A program made the position numbers and the translations under genes. A model generated the notes under the pieces. It was given only the letters and a program-made list of their open reading frames with translations, was not told the DNA's origin and did no database searches. From assembly GCA_018340375.1 (NCBI GenBank), contig JAFFJZ010000003.1, positions 29,884,001 through 29,948,000 of the forward strand: a stretch of 64,000 nt of DNA, given 5' to 3'. This document shows positions 34,491-46,999 of this stretch, in pieces (the stretch's first letter is position 1; each line of letters starts with the position of its first letter). The stretch is from Gonatopus flavifemur (taxonomy: Eukaryota; Arthropoda; Insecta; Hymenoptera; Dryinidae).

Positions 34491-35640
34491 GGTGTGCAAG
34501 TTGAAACTCGGCTTTTTTTCCGTCAAATTCAATTTTATTAAAAAAATACTTCTTTCAAGAATTGTCAATTAAAATATTCGCCGTTATTATCTACAGTCTT
34601 CTGCATTTAACGGGTAGCACTTGGTGGTTTTGAAACAAAATAGTTATCCAGCCATTTCCGGACTTCTTCGATATTCACGAAGTGCTGCTCCTTCAAATAT
34701 GACGACATTGATCTAAATAAGTGATAATCGGAGGGAGCTAAGTCTGGGGGATATGCCGCATGAGGTACAACTTCCCAGCCTAAATTGAAGATGAGTTCCT
34801 GGGTTGGTTTTGCTGTATGTGTTGCTGGACGTGCATTATCATGCAGCAACATCACTTTTCGCCTTCCTTGCCCCGTAAATGTTCTTTTTTCCTCCAGAGC
34901 ATCACTTACTTTGATCAGCTGGGCCCGGTAACGCTCAGCTGTAATAGTTTGGCCAGGTTCGAGAAGCTTGTAGTAAATGATTCCTTCACAATCCCACCAG
35001 ACACAGAGTAAAACTTTCTGCGCATGAATATTCGGTTTTTAAACTGATGTAGATGGCTGGCCCGGATCAACCTATGCTTTTCTACGTTTAGAATTGTCGT
35101 ACAAAATCCATTTTTCATCACTCGTAATGATTTTATGCAGAAAATTCTTCTTCTGGAACCGAGAGAGCAGATTCATGCAAATGGCAACTCTTTGTCTTTT
35201 ATTTTCTTCCGTCAGTTCATGAGGAACCCATTGTCCTTCCTTCTGTATTTTTCCCAATGCATGCAATCGAAGTGAAATTGCTTGACGAGTAACTCCTCAC
35301 TGTTCTGCAAGCTCTTCTTGAGTTTGACATGGATTTTCATTCAGTAAAACTTCAAGTTCTTCATCCTCAGATTTTTTGATTGCGCCTGAACGTGGATCGT
35401 CCTCATGACTGAAATTTCCGTTACGAAATCTTGTAAACCACTTTTTCACTGTTGAATGGCTCACAGAATGTTGACCCAATGTCGTATTAATCAATTCCAT
35501 AGCTTGAGCAGCATTTTTATTCATTTGAAAACAGAATAGAATACAATAGCGTAAATGTTGCTCATCGAAATCCATCTCATAAAATTGATACATAGGAAAT
35601 TACTACTTGGAAATGACTGATCTGACAACTGCAATGTCCA
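34490..35640 (-). mobile_element. Mariner copy D, different mariner family
   Basis: It lies on the minus strand directly against the truncated 3' end of copy B. The boundary at 34487-34492 ('tattaggtgtgcaagttgaaa') resembles a mariner TIR with a TA border. The right end is not identified and 35640 is approximate. The transposase sequence is clearly different from A, B and C. Confidence 0.75.
34607..35593 (-). pseudogene. Mariner D transposase, one frame with three stops
   Basis: The whole gene reads in a single minus-strand frame interrupted only by in-frame stops: near 35297 (after EELAEQ), near 35070 (after KRRKA) and near 35035. The N-terminal HTH part holds KNAAQAMELINTTLGQHSVS and WFTRFRNG. 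The first catalytic Asp is in ITSDEKWILYDN, the second in LLHDNARPATHTAKP and the third in DLAPSDYHLFRSM, the DD34D spacing of mariner. The C-terminus EVRKWLDNYFVSKP is present. With no frameshift and all three Asp present, it is a relatively young corpse. Confidence 0.9.
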
Positions 35641-36045
35641 CGTTACATATATCCAAAATGGCGGACGAATTGAATGCGTTCAAATATTTTGTTTCATGCA
35701 AACGAAATTTAAATTGAGAATGGGAAAACATGTTGTATCAATGAAAATTGCTCCACACAATTCATGTTCCCAGATAAAATACGTTATGTAGGAATGATAT
35801 TGAAGGATTATAATTGTTCGTATTTTCAGGTTTTTCAACATTCGATTATTAATTTGTTTCAATAAATGATTCAAATCTCAATGACATACGTGAATTTCTA
35901 TTTAGTGTGATTCCTTGGAATATATCAGGGGTTAAAAACTTAATACAACACCCTGTAGAACTGTTTGCATTAATATTCAGAAATACTCAAAAAAGAAGTA
36001 GGTTGTATTTTATTCTGATTGATAAGGATGTAATTGATATATATT

Positions 36046-36696
36046 ACACAGGCCTACAAAATTGAACTTTTTGTTTGGTGCAACAACTGTATCATACTTT
36101 TCCGAAGTATTTTGGCGCGCTGAATCCGAATCTGGCTTCAAAATTGCATTATTACGTGTGGTTTTTGAGATATTTTAACGTCAAAGTGTGAAAAACACCG
36201 TTTTTCGACATATTTGAGATTACGTGACGTCAGAATGTAATTTTTTCTCATGAAACTAGTAGATGCACCTCAAAATATAATCCATCCCCTTCCGAATGCC
36301 GTTGAGTTTGCTCGAATATCTTTTTTTTTTACTGTGACACGACAATTTGAAATTTGTGTGTTCATGGATTCAGTGAATAGGTGAAATAACACAATTTTCA
36401 AACTGTCGTATCTCAGAGAAAAAAAAAGATATTTGAACAAACCTAATCGCATTTGGAAGAGAATGACTCATATTTTGAGATAATTTGAAGAATAATTTGA
36501 TAAAATGTTGTTAACGTGTGGAATAATTGAATAAAACGTTTCAAAATCGTGCATTTTCATTTTATTTTACACCTGCGATTTCTTGAAAACTACACGTAGC
36601 ATTAAAAAAATAAGTATATTTCCAGAGTCAGGGTATCGAATATACTCACAATCTGCTTTAGTTTTAGCGGCACCAAAATCATTGTAGACCTGTGTT
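36046..36696. mobile_element. 0.65-kb TIR element, ACACAGGYCTACAA ends
   Basis: The left end 'acacaggcctacaaaattg' and right end 'cattgtagacctgtgt' are inverted. Internal paired blocks ('gctcgaatatctttttttttactg', '..agaaaaaaaaagatatttgaac') also form a hairpin around 36300-36440. No transposase motif; non-autonomous. Confidence 0.75.
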
Positions 36697-38800
36697 ACTT
36701 GATCCTTGTGAAATAAAAACAATATTTTTCCATGTCCTGAAGATTGATGAAAAATTTCTATTCTTCGATATTTTCCTTGAAGAAAAATTCCCCAAAAAAA
36801 ACTGTTTTTCCGGTTTTTTTTCCGGTTACTTTGAACCCTATTTATCTCCGTCTCGTATCCTCAGAGTGGTATGAGTTCTTTCCCATTGTTCCACAATGGG
36901 GGGGAATTATAATTTTATCGAAGATATGAATCAAGCGATTCTTGAAATGAAACCAATTCCAGGTCGTATAATGTATGAAACCATTTCGATTTATTGAACT
37001 AATGGATTGTGTCAAAAGTATGCGATGGCTGAAAATTCTAGTAAGATAACTCTCTTGGAAATTTATAGATGTCTGTGTATATTATACATATGTATATTAT
37101 ATATATATACGTATAATATCGTGGATACATTCGTTCGATATTCTATGAAAAAGCATGCGTATCGAAAAATGAAATCTCGAATGCAAATGCCATATAGGGG
37201 ATGTATTTCAAAATACGAACCTTTCACGAGATGAAAAGCCAAAAAAACAGTAAAAAGAGAACGGGGATTGCTTTGAAAGAGAATATAAACGATCGAGAAA
37301 CATTGAAATTTATTCTTCATAGTAGGTATAACCTATGACTGTATAAATGTGTGACTGAAATCGAGGTCAGAGTGAGCGAAATAATATGGGGTACACCTTG
37401 ATATATCCTTTATGTAAATGTTTAGATAATGTTTCTTGACGTATTCAATTGGGTTATTTTCATAGTATCGTCGAGAGATTATTCGTTGATGTTACGAGGG
37501 AGATAAAAATGTATTGATAACAATAGAGTTTTCAGACGGGAAGCGTCGAATAAGTGCTTTGAATTCTAATACCTTATTTTGCAAAATTGATTCATCGTTC
37601 CCGTATCAGCTAAGATACGACATACATGTATCGCGAGAATCTTTTAGACGCGAACATGAGCGATATAGATAGCGTGTTTTTTTTTACTCGCTTATATACA
37701 CGTGGCTCATCACGTTTGGATTTAAAAGATCTTCTCGTTGTGATACATATTTCTGCAGTGTTGAATGAAATAATGTGTCGGCGAAATGATGTAATCCTGT
37801 AAAATCTTAAGGAATTTGCCACGGTAGCAAAACAATGTGAAGTTTAGCGAAAAGATTTGCTAGCTCAGGAGGTGCTAGAATTCGCAATATATATCAAAAA
37901 CCATGAAATTTCCTCAAAATTTATCCAATTATTCATCCGTCAATGGGATTTCATAATCGAATACTCGAAACAGAGAACGATATACTACTGTTTGTCGTTT
38001 GAAAATTTATGAGAACAAAAAATGAAATACCGAGAGAGATTGTGGTAAATCTCATTCTGTTGAGCCGTGTAGTAGGTACTTTGTGGAAGTGAGCGCGGAC
38101 GCATATATCCCAAGAAATGTTATTTTGTATTCACAAAACGTGTTTGGTATGTTTTAATATGCACCATTCGTACATCAGCCAACATAACGCATCGGTGAAG
38201 GTATATGAAAGGTGCAAACAAATCCATTATTTACGAATGACGAATTGCACAAAGTCAAAAGATGTATTACCGTGAAATAAGTGATCAAAGGAATAATTGA
38301 GATGCCACAATGAAAATGATTTCTCTAAAAGAAAGTATACGTTGACGGTCAATTTTAATGACATTACTCGTAATTTTCTTTGATGCTAATGGATTGATTT
38401 GGTAAGAATAGAACTTATTTTAGGAATCGGTAACATACACCGAGGGTGATTTCGATAATGGATGATGACCTAGACCGCTCGAGACACGGAAAACGTAACT
38501 TTGTGAAATGTTTTCATAACTCTGACGCCTAGTTTGTAAGGGAAAATTTTGTCATTCCAATATTCTGTTCACTTTGAAAAGACACGAAATGGGCAAATTT
38601 CGGGATGTTTTTTGATCCAAATTCTGTGAATGGCCTTTCATCGAAAGGAGAATAATTTTGCATGTTAGGAAGTTGAGTTTTCGCCATATTTTTAGAGCTC
38701 ATTTCTCATGAAACTTTGGAATTACAAAACGTGTGAGAACATAATTTTTCAATTTTCCTCGACAAAAATGGTCACGGCAAAGAATTAATTTGCTGCCCCA
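36697..38800. other. AT-rich stretch, nothing supported
   Basis: It includes a TA-rich tract at 37075-37130 ('attatatatatatacg') and only short random frames. No domain, TIR or array was recognised. Confidence 0.4.
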
Positions 38801-39000
38801 CGTGGAAAGATTTTCGAATCGTATGGGGTGAAAAAATCCAAAAAGTAGAGAATCGTGTTCGCAGTAGGTTGAAAAATAAATAATAAACGAAGTCTATACA
38901 GCGAGCAGAGAGAATGCGTTTTATTTTTCAACCTACTGCGAGCACGATTCTCTACTTTTTGGATTTTTCCACTCGATCCGATTCGAAAATGGGTTCCACG
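38801..39000. repeat. Long inverted repeat, 80-bp arms
   Basis: The left arm 'cgtggaaagattttcgaatc', then 'aaaaagtagagaatcgtg', then 'cgcagtaggttgaaaaata', returns in reverse complement at 38918-39000, with a spacer of about 36 bp. The inner 45 bp of each arm are almost identical. Likely a foldback element; no ORF. Confidence 0.88.
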
Positions 39001-39169
39001 GGAGACGACTGGTCCTTTTTGCGATTCTTGAAAATGGTTAGTATTGATACGATAGCCAAAATGTCGAAATCATGAAACTTTTGAATACATTTCGACTCGC
39101 TACATTTTTTATTTGTACTGAAATATATTCAAATTATATATAATTTTGGAAATTTTTTTACATGCGACG

Positions 39170-39300
39170 CAGCAGATCGAGGTAATATACGGAATAGGGA
39201 GATCTGCTGTCGCAGTTAACTGGATTGCTGAGAGAGCAACGTGATCAACTAAAACAGCCAACGTTTTTGTCGTGAAACTGTGGCAACGAAAGTATTATGA
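39170..39300 (+). repeat. GCTGT..CAGC repeat family, direct copy 2
   Basis: This matches 9400-9540 block by block ('gcagcagatcgaggtaatat', 'aactggattgctgagagagc', 'gtgatcaactaaa'). Confidence 0.65.
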
Positions 39301-40482
39301 TTGGTATTCAAACAGAAATAGTATATTGTTCATTAAGGGGAGCAAGTAGTAATTTCCCAATTCTCCCCGAGGTGAACATATAGGTCAGAAAACATCGACT
39401 TTCCGTGGAGGTGTGGGAAAAAACAATTTAGCTGTTATATTTTCCGTTGTTATAGATGAGTGAGTAGCTGTCGTACCTTAAAAGTAGCTCTTGGAACTCA
39501 TCATTTCTCCCACGTATGAAGAGTTCATAAGAAGTCAAATGTGAGGGATTTCTGCTGAATCTTTGAGGGTCTTTTGAGGAATTTTTGACGTAGTTTTGAA
39601 ACTGTCACTTAATCCTGAAGTAAATGAGAAGTTTCAGGGAAATTTTCGACGAATTCTTGAAAATATTACTTGGGGCTGCAAATGTATGAGGCGTCCAGAG
39701 AGGGAGAGTCGGAATTGATGAGTTTTTGAGAGAATTTTGCCTGCACTTCTTGAAATTTCATGTGATTTGCGAGTACATCTGAAGCCCCAGAGTTATGAAA
39801 AGAGATCTTATAGACATCTTTCAACCCTTATCCGTACAAATCGGGCCTTTTAGGCCCTGGAAATTACATATATAGTCTCAATATCAATTTATACTCATCA
39901 TTATCGACCTTGCTCACAAAGCGTTGGGAGAAAATGATCACAGCTGTTGTTCCAACGCGCAAGTGTAGCAGAAGTTGGAATAACAAACAAAGCGACGTAA
40001 ATGTATATAGTTCGGGTCTCCGAGACTTGAGTAGTTAAAAATTTATATGAATAATTGAAACCAGAGAAATATTATACCACGCTTGGTGCCTTTCAAGTTT
40101 TTTATATTTTCATTGAATTAGATGAACATAGTTGATGCCGTCCAAGAATTTTGCATGTTCTTAACATAACTGTAAGTTAAAGGGGTAAACCACTTTAGAG
40201 GCCGGAAAGAAAAGAAAATTTCGGGAATTTTTTCCAAAAAAAAACTCAACATATCGAAATTTGGTGAGAAGTTCTATAATAAACATTGAAGTGTGTTTTT
40301 AAATTTTTTCGGAACTGTAAGCTATAAAAGAGAGGCTTCTCAGTGTTTTTCCCTGAACATTTTGTTTTCCGTGGCCGGACAGATAACTCCTGCAAATTTG
40401 AAGATCCAAAGATAAGCCGGGAACATTCATATTCAAAATGATATCAGCCACAGCAATACGTAGGATTTCCTTTCATAATGCA

Positions 40483-40788
40483 TACACGGGGAAAAAGGAA
40501 TTCGCTGTGGCAGCGAAATCTACTTTTGCTGGGTTCCTTTTGCCAGAGCAGCAAATTTTTTGCTGTGACAGCAAACTATTTGCTGTTCCAGCAATCTTTT
40601 TAGCTGCGACAGCGAATTTTTAGCTGTGGCAGCAAAAAATGTTTGCTATCCCAGCAAAATTTGTTGGCTATTCTGTATTTAATACTGAAAATTTGCTGGC
40701 GGAGCAAACATTTTTTGGTGCCACAGCTAAAAAATTGCTGTCGTAGCTAACACGATTGCTGTTATAGCAAATTTTTTCTCTCCGTGTA
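40483..40788. mobile_element. Word-filled TIR element (gctgtggcagc), ACACGGGGAAAAA ends
   Basis: The ends 'tacacggggaaaaaggaattc' and 'gcaaattttttctctccgtgta' are inverted. The 300-bp interior consists of about 20 variants of 'gctgtggcagcaaa/ttttttgctg', a self-complementary word. Fragments of the same word family are at 5105, 9400 and 39170. Confidence 0.9.
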
Positions 40789-41341
40789 GTCTAATTTTTA
40801 TCACGAGTTTGTGCGAATTTCGTTCTTCGTTTTTCGATGTTTTTTAAAAAAACATGCGATTTTGGTAAGAATCAATTTCAAAAAATCGACATTTTCTCGG
40901 TTTATGATTGTATCTTCAAATTTGCAGAAGTTATTTGTCCGGCTACGGAAAAAAAGATATCCAAGGAAAAACACTAAGAAGCCGCGATTTTGTTGTTCAC
41001 AGCTCTGAACAAATTTGAAAATACACTGCAACAGTTATTCAATAAAGAACTTTTCGCCTGCTCGAAAAGCTCAAATTTCTATGCCTGTTTAGAGGAAGGA
41101 AAGGGAGCGATTGCAGACTGATCATGTCTTCCCTCATTTACTCCTTTAGGGAAAAAATAACTGGGAGGTAAATAAAGACAAAAGAAAATGTTCAAAAATC
41201 AATTCATAAACAGGAAATATGGAAGGTCACGAATTTCTAATTTTGCCTTGTTATATTTTTCATATTTTATTATCTGGGCCGTTGGAGCCCGAACTGTACG
41301 GATCTGTGATAATTTCAAACCATACGGAGGAGGGTTAAATG

Positions 41342-41575
41342 GACTTTCTGAATTTCTTGGAGCGGAAAATGCACTCCTGAAAGGCGAAAATATTGCAAGT
41401 TCCAGAAGATTGAGATTCTTTTCATGAAGAGTGAGTTTTTACTCCATCAAAGTGAAGTTTTAACCCGCTCTGAAAATTAAAATCCCACCTTCTTACAAAA
41501 CTGAAATCCTCACTTCGAAAGAGTGAAAATCCACTCTTCAAGAATGGAATTTCACTCCAAGGAATTTAGAAAGTA
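41342..41575. mobile_element. TIR element, ACTTTCTRAATTYCTTGGAG ends, cactctt words
   Basis: The left end 'actttctgaatttcttggagc' is mirrored by 'cactccaaggaatttagaaagt'. The interior is built from 'gtgaaaatccactctt' and 'agtgagtttttactcc' words. Relatives occur at 27730-27935 and 29525-29610. Confidence 0.75.
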
Positions 41576-41954
41576 CGAACAATTCAAGAAGTCAGAAAAA
41601 TATGATATCTGAGAGTGTTGGATCAGACATCTCAGAATTTTCGTAAAGATATGTTAAGAAATGGAATGTTTATTAAGGATTTGATGTGAACCCTCGTCGA
41701 AGAAGTCAATTGAATCCCATTGTTCGATGGAATTTAATACAAACTTTGCAAAGGTAAGTTACCATTCGAATTCATTCAAATCTATTAAAAACCGGTTGTT
41801 GAATGGTTTCAATGGTCATTTACTGTTGCGAAGTGTATAATATGAATTCATTTAGTTCATTGATTTGAATTATATTTATCCAGCCATCGGTATTGTTGGG
41901 TGCACTATCCTTCTTTCTCAGTGTCCACGAAGAAAAGTACACGGTAACGATTGA

Positions 41955-42105
41955 GCCGGAGAACGTAAATCCTCCAGAGAATATAAACGTTCAAAAAACG
42001 TTCGTGAAACCCAAAATGAATCTATGGACATTTGAAGCGTCATGGAATGTCCATTGGATGTAAATTTATTTACAATCAATCTATTCGATCCGTGTTCTCT
42101 TGGGG
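41955..42105. repeat. Diverged relative of the CCCCAAGAGAACA MITE
   Basis: The right end 'cgtgttctcttgggg' and interior 'tggacatttgaagcgtcatg' and 'ccattggatgtaaattt' resemble 28078-28220 and 54208-54355. The left end ('gagaacgtaaatcctccaga') is eroded. Confidence 0.5.
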
Positions 42106-42204
42106 CTCGTCCATAAATTACGTAACACAATGTCATATTTGTTTCTCCTTCTCACCAACTTCAGAGGAACTGAGAGTGACGAAGAGGCAACCAATATAAA
42201 AATG

Positions 42205-42325
42205 TTTAGGTTCCGCCAATGCTGACAATAGAATATAGTTTGGCGGAATGTTGACTGCCAAGGCTTGGCAATCTATAAATATTCAATGTCGATTAACAAC
42301 GAATATAATGTTGCAATTGAGTGAA
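42205..42325 (-). repeat. Interspersed GCCAAG/TTGGCGG family, inverted fragment
   Basis: The reverse complement matches 595-690 ('aatattcataaattctca', 'ttctattgtcagcattggcg', 'gaacctaa'). Confidence 0.65.
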
Positions 42326-43009
42326 ATTGAGTGAGGAGTGCCATTTAATAATGCGACAACTCGTTCACATTACCATAGAAACGAAAAATAACATGATAAT
42401 CATTATCAGATCGCAATCTCATCACTCAACTCGAATTCTAAAGTTGCGATAAGAGCGGGAATGAATAGTCATCGACTCTCCATATACTTTTCTTCGTCTA
42501 CATTCATCGAATATTCCAAATGTTTTCGTTCTGGAAAACATATTATGTATCAAAGAATGGTTGGAATTGATGGGATATTTGGAGGAATTCAATGAAGGAC
42601 TGATTTCGATATATACTTGCTGCTTTCAGTCACATTTGAATCGAATGAAATCAAAACATTGATGGATGAATCTGTGAATTTCTCATCGCCTTCTCTTCGT
42701 TTGTATTCATACTAAACAATAAAATAGAGTAAATAATGACTTCTACGATGTATTCCATGTGTTCCGCACTTCAAATTCAAACATTATCATATATTCGAAC
42801 ATTTCGGATTATTACAAAGAGAGAATGTATATTGTATACCTACGATATATATCATGTATTTCATTTTCACAGCATTGAACGTTTCAAGCATATTCTTCAA
42901 ATATCGCTGGGTATAAAATATTTCTTCTCAAGTACTGTGATGAATTCAAATTCGCAACATTACATGCTACACGAGATGGCAAAATTTTAAAACCTATCCT
43001 ATGTGCAAA

Positions 43010-43510
43010 TTGCCAGAGTTGACAAATGGCCCGGTACTGGCAAGTTTGTATTTGCCATACTTCGGTCAAAACAACTAGTCCCCGTACAGTGCCATTACTC
43101 TTTTTCAACTGGCATTAGTATTGGTTTGCTTGAGCAGACAGTCTTGGATCAGTACCGAATCGATATTGATTGAAGCACACCTAGGTTGTAGAAAAACGAA
43201 ACTGTGCCAGTACTGACCCGGAGTTGATAATATTTTCAAACGTTACGCAGAGACGGTACTACGCCAGCATGGACGCTATGTAGTTTCCGACAGAATTGGT
43301 AGTGGATCGGGGGTCAACCCATCTCCGCGGAAACATGGCTACTTTGGTGAGCAAACACTGCACCAGTACTGGCTCAGAGTTGGTAATCTTTTGAAATTCC
43401 ATGAAAAGACAATACTGTGCCAGCATCGATGCAACAGTGTTTCACTACAAAAGCGATTGTGGATTGGGTGTCAACTTACCTTCACGGCAACATGGCTACA
43501 CTGAGAGAAT
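43010..43510. repeat. cagtactggc repeat cluster
   Basis: Words include 'cccggtactggcaag', 'actgtgccagtactgacc', 'ggtactacgccagcat' and 'gcaccagtactggctcaga'. A block 'ggatcgggggtcaacccatctccgcgg' near 43305 is repeated in altered form near 43455. Same family as 5990-6965. Confidence 0.7.
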
Positions 43511-43784
43511 AGTTTGATTATATATTTTAAATCGAAATTTACCAAGTAATTTATGAAAAAGTTGGCGCAAAATTTCACCCAAGGCCACTATTAACCCTGC
43601 AGTGATCCATTTCAGAATTACCTATCGCTTAATAGGAAATTATATATTATATATCATAAATTATATTATAAAAATTCAATTTTTTCATTTCAACACAATC
43701 GGGACATACATGAGATAAAATTGGCAAGCTTTTTTGATGTTATAAAAATTACCGTAACAGCACACGCAGTTTCGTTGCGTGGAG

Positions 43785-44225
43785 TCTACATGGGATCAAT
43801 AACCTTGCCATTGAAAGTGCTAATAGTACGCCATGGAGAATCCCCTAGGAATGCACTGAAGGTAGAATTGAAATGATCGTACTGGTGAGATTGAAATGCC
43901 CACACTGACACGGCCAGTTCAGGGAAAATTGGAATGCCAGTACAGGCAAGATTGAAATTCTGATTCAGGGACAATTAAAATATCAATACGGGTGATATTG
44001 AAATATCAGTTTTAGCTAGGTTGAAATGACAGTGCTGTCTACGTTTGAATGCCAGTACAGGCAAAATTGAATGCCAATAATGGGCCTTATGTCAGACATT
44101 GTTATCAACCCAGTATCGGTTCAGTACTGTCAAACGACCTGAGCCAGTAATGGCATCCCAAATTCGACAGCACTGGCAGCTATGGCAGCGGTACTGAACC
44201 AGTACCTGGGCGTTCGTTAATTTCC
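43785..44225. repeat. cagtactggc/gaaatgcc repeat cluster
   Basis: A word of about 20-24 bp, 'gattgaaatgccagtac', recurs near 43885, 43930, 43960, 43990, 44020, 44045 and 44065. Then come 'cagtatcggttcagtactg' and 'cagcggtactgaaccagtac'. This cluster is closer to a tandem array than the other members. Confidence 0.7.
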
Positions 44226-44380
44226 ACATGGGATTCATGAAAATAACTTTATTCTCTTCTTATTTTGCTTACATAATTTTAATATGCATCAACTTAATTC
44301 GAATTTACTCATCAAGAATGTGGACATTCACATGCTTAATAAATATATTTCCTCAGATATTTCATTTTATTCTGTTATAC

Positions 44381-44607
44381 ACACGGAGAAAAATAAAGGT
44401 TTTACGAAGGCTGCCACACTGTTTGGTAGCTCCTACGGTATTTTCAGTATGGTTCACTCCTTGGAAAGTGAATCTTTCTTGGAAATTGGTGAAAAGTACT
44501 CCAATGGAGTAACTTTAGCTCCGAAAATAGTCATCGATATATTGGCTGGACGTTGAAGTAAGAGCTACCGCGATTGAAATAGCAATTACTCCTCATTCTT
44601 CTCCGTG
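44381..44607. mobile_element. ACACGGAGAAAAAT-ended element
   Basis: The left end 'acacggagaaaaataaagg' and right end 'cctcattcttctccgtgc' are inverted. The interior has paired 'ggtagctcctacgg', 'gagctaccgcg' and 'cactccttgg'/'ccaatggagt'. Two overlapping 90-codon frames here are incidental. Confidence 0.75.
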
Positions 44608-45636
44608 CAGGGTGTATCATGATTCGGGAACTGTATTCCACAGTTGTATCATTGAGACGGAAATGAGTCGTTTTTCCTTCTGACAATGTTCTGAAAATTT
44701 TGAGAATTTTGTGGAAAATTCAGATAATATTTGGAATATTCTGGAGACAAGACATGGGTGCTTTTAGGGTACTCGTATCTTCCACACAATATTCCACTGC
44801 AATGCTTTTTCTTTCGCAAATATCCCAAAAGTAATATATACCATAGTGATAAAAAAAAAATGATTGGCGTTGATTGGTTTACTCTTCGTCGAGACAGCAA
44901 ATATTAAGCTGTGATTGTTCTATTAGTTACATGTGCTTCCTGTAACACTTGAACGCTCGCTTTTGTAAGCGATTACAAATTGTTTTCGCAACAAAATGAC
45001 ATTTCACAGTCAATGGATTTCTTTCCTCCGTGACAAAATCCTTTGATTTCATCATACGAAATCAAAACAAACCTCGGATATTTTTTCATAGGTGAGTGTT
45101 TTAAGGGATATCAAAGGAGAGACCATTACTCTTAATTATTCCATCCCTTCTTGAAATCACCACTATTAATGGGTAACCCGTTCTTAACTCAACCCAGATC
45201 CCTAAGGTTTCCTCGGGATGTCAGAACGTAAATTGCAAATTACACAGCCACCTCTTTCCTTCAATTTGATTATCCTTATGAGGTTTGAAAGATAATTGGA
45301 GAGTAATTGTTGGCATTCATTCAAAGTAATGAGAAAAAAATTGAGTGTGTAGGTTTGGATAGGATCTATTCGAATCAAACATGATTGAGAGTTGTGATAT
45401 ACTGTAGATGCATATTTCATGTTGTGTGGAAAATGGTTAATGATTGTTCATTTGAACAGGAGAAAATAATATATTTTTTTTCCTCCATAGATTTTGGACC
45501 AATATACGGGAGGATTGAGATACATAAAAGAAGATTTCTTCGTATTTCGCAAAAAAGTACTCGTACCGCCTTTCCCGGCGCTGTCTAGTTTGTGCCACAA
45601 GATCTGTTGATGTTGATTGGATACAGAGCCAAATTA

Positions 45637-45874
45637 TACCCGAGTCAAAAAGTGAAACCTGATTTAGCTCTGATTCGTAGCGTATTACGGATGAGTGAAT
45701 CAGGTTTGATTTTATTTTTAACTCTGATCTCACCATGTTCTCAACCTGATCTTGTTTTCAAACTTCTCATTCGACCTGGTGTTAACCTTCTTTCGATCTG
45801 ATTAAACTCTGGATCGTTACGTATTACGGAGTTGATCGGGCTCTAAAAATTATTACAATTTTTCGACTCGGGTA
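45637..45874. mobile_element. TIR element, TACCCGAGTCRAAAA ends
   Basis: The left end 'tacccgagtcaaaaagtg' and right end 'caatttttcgactcgggta' are inverted. Internal 'cgtagcgtattacgga' and 'cgttacgtattacgga' are a repeated semi-palindromic word. An isolated terminus of the same type lies at 29638. Confidence 0.8.
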
Positions 45875-46184
45875 GTGGAAAATCCTCGAGCACGGGAGAA
45901 AACAATTTCACAATTATTCTCAAGAGTGTATTCGTATTTCGAATTGAGATATTCCCATGCATTTTAGAATTAATTTGAATACTTGAATGAAGAATTTGTC
46001 GGTTCAAAGCAATTCGATGGAGAATAGGATTAGTCCTAGTTCCAGATATTCTTCATATCCCACCAAAATATTCTGTACGGAAAGACAAAACTATCAATAT
46101 TTTCAAAATTGAAGAATTTTCGTAGTGAGTTGAGAAGTTCTTAATGAGTATATGCTGAAAGTTGATTTAGGGTACCCTCCCAGG

Positions 46185-46669
46185 TACACTGAGAGAACGG
46201 TACCTAGTTGGGACAACTAAATGTTAGTTGCCGCAGCTAGATTTTTATTTACGCTAGCTAGACTCTAGTTGGGGTAACCCAAGTAGCACAACAGGTTAGA
46301 AATGCTGAGAAGGTTCTTGGAAGTTCTGAGCATGTTTTATGAACATTCTTAGAATCTTCGAATGAGACTGTTTTGGATAAGTATATTCTGTGCATATTCT
46401 CAGAACATATTTTTCGAATTTATCCAAAACAGTCTCATCTGCATATTCTATGCATGATCACGGAATGAACGCAGAATATTTGAAATGTTCTTGTGCTACT
46501 TAGGAAATAAAAGGCTAGCTGTCTGAAATATGAATAAGATGGTTTATTCAATGGGAATAAAAAATATAGTTGTGACGAATAAAATTTAGCTAGCACAACT
46601 AAATTTTTATTTACAGTTACTGAATTTCCTAGCTGTTGAATATTTGAATAGACTCTTTCTCTCAGTGTA
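46185..46669. mobile_element. TIR element ACACTGAGAGAA with nested element
   Basis: The left end 'tacactgagagaacggtacc' faces 'gactctttctctcagtgta'. The interior is 'agttggggtaac' and 'tagctagcacaactaaattt' words. A second element (46279-46503) is nested. The outer terminus matches the element at 13625-13878. Confidence 0.85.
46279..46503. mobile_element. Nested element, CCAAGTAGCACAAC ends, gaatattc words
   Basis: The ends 'ccaagtagcacaac' and 'ttgtgctacttagg' are inverted. The interior carries 'gagactgttttggataa' and its complement 'ttatccaaaacagtctc', plus many 'ttctgagaatat' words. The words resemble the interior of 52132-53340, whose ends (CCCACATAGCACA) are also similar. Confidence 0.75.
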
Positions 46670-46999
46670 GGAATCAAAAACAGCCTAGGACTGTTTCGAC
46701 CAGATTTTTCGGACCAGATTTTCTGCGGTAGTTTCGGAAAATTTGAGTGAGCGACTATTGAATTGTCAATATCGACTATTCGAGTGAGAGTCAATCGAAT
46801 TCTTCAATTTCGTTCCGTTGACCAGAAATCCCGGTTCAAGGGATTTCGCAGGGAACCCGCAAGATATCACATCAATTAACCTTCCTTGATGTTTTATCTT
46901 GCAATTGACGTGCAACAAAATCAACCAATTGGTGATTTTTTACCACCAATTATAGATCTCCAATTTCACGCTGGAATAATATCACCGAGATTTGAGGTT

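Noticed and set aside
41690..41757. Short plus frame ending MEFNTNFAK before GTAAGT as a first exon.
   Set aside because: Only nine codons from the ATG with no promoter or other support; typical of chance donors.
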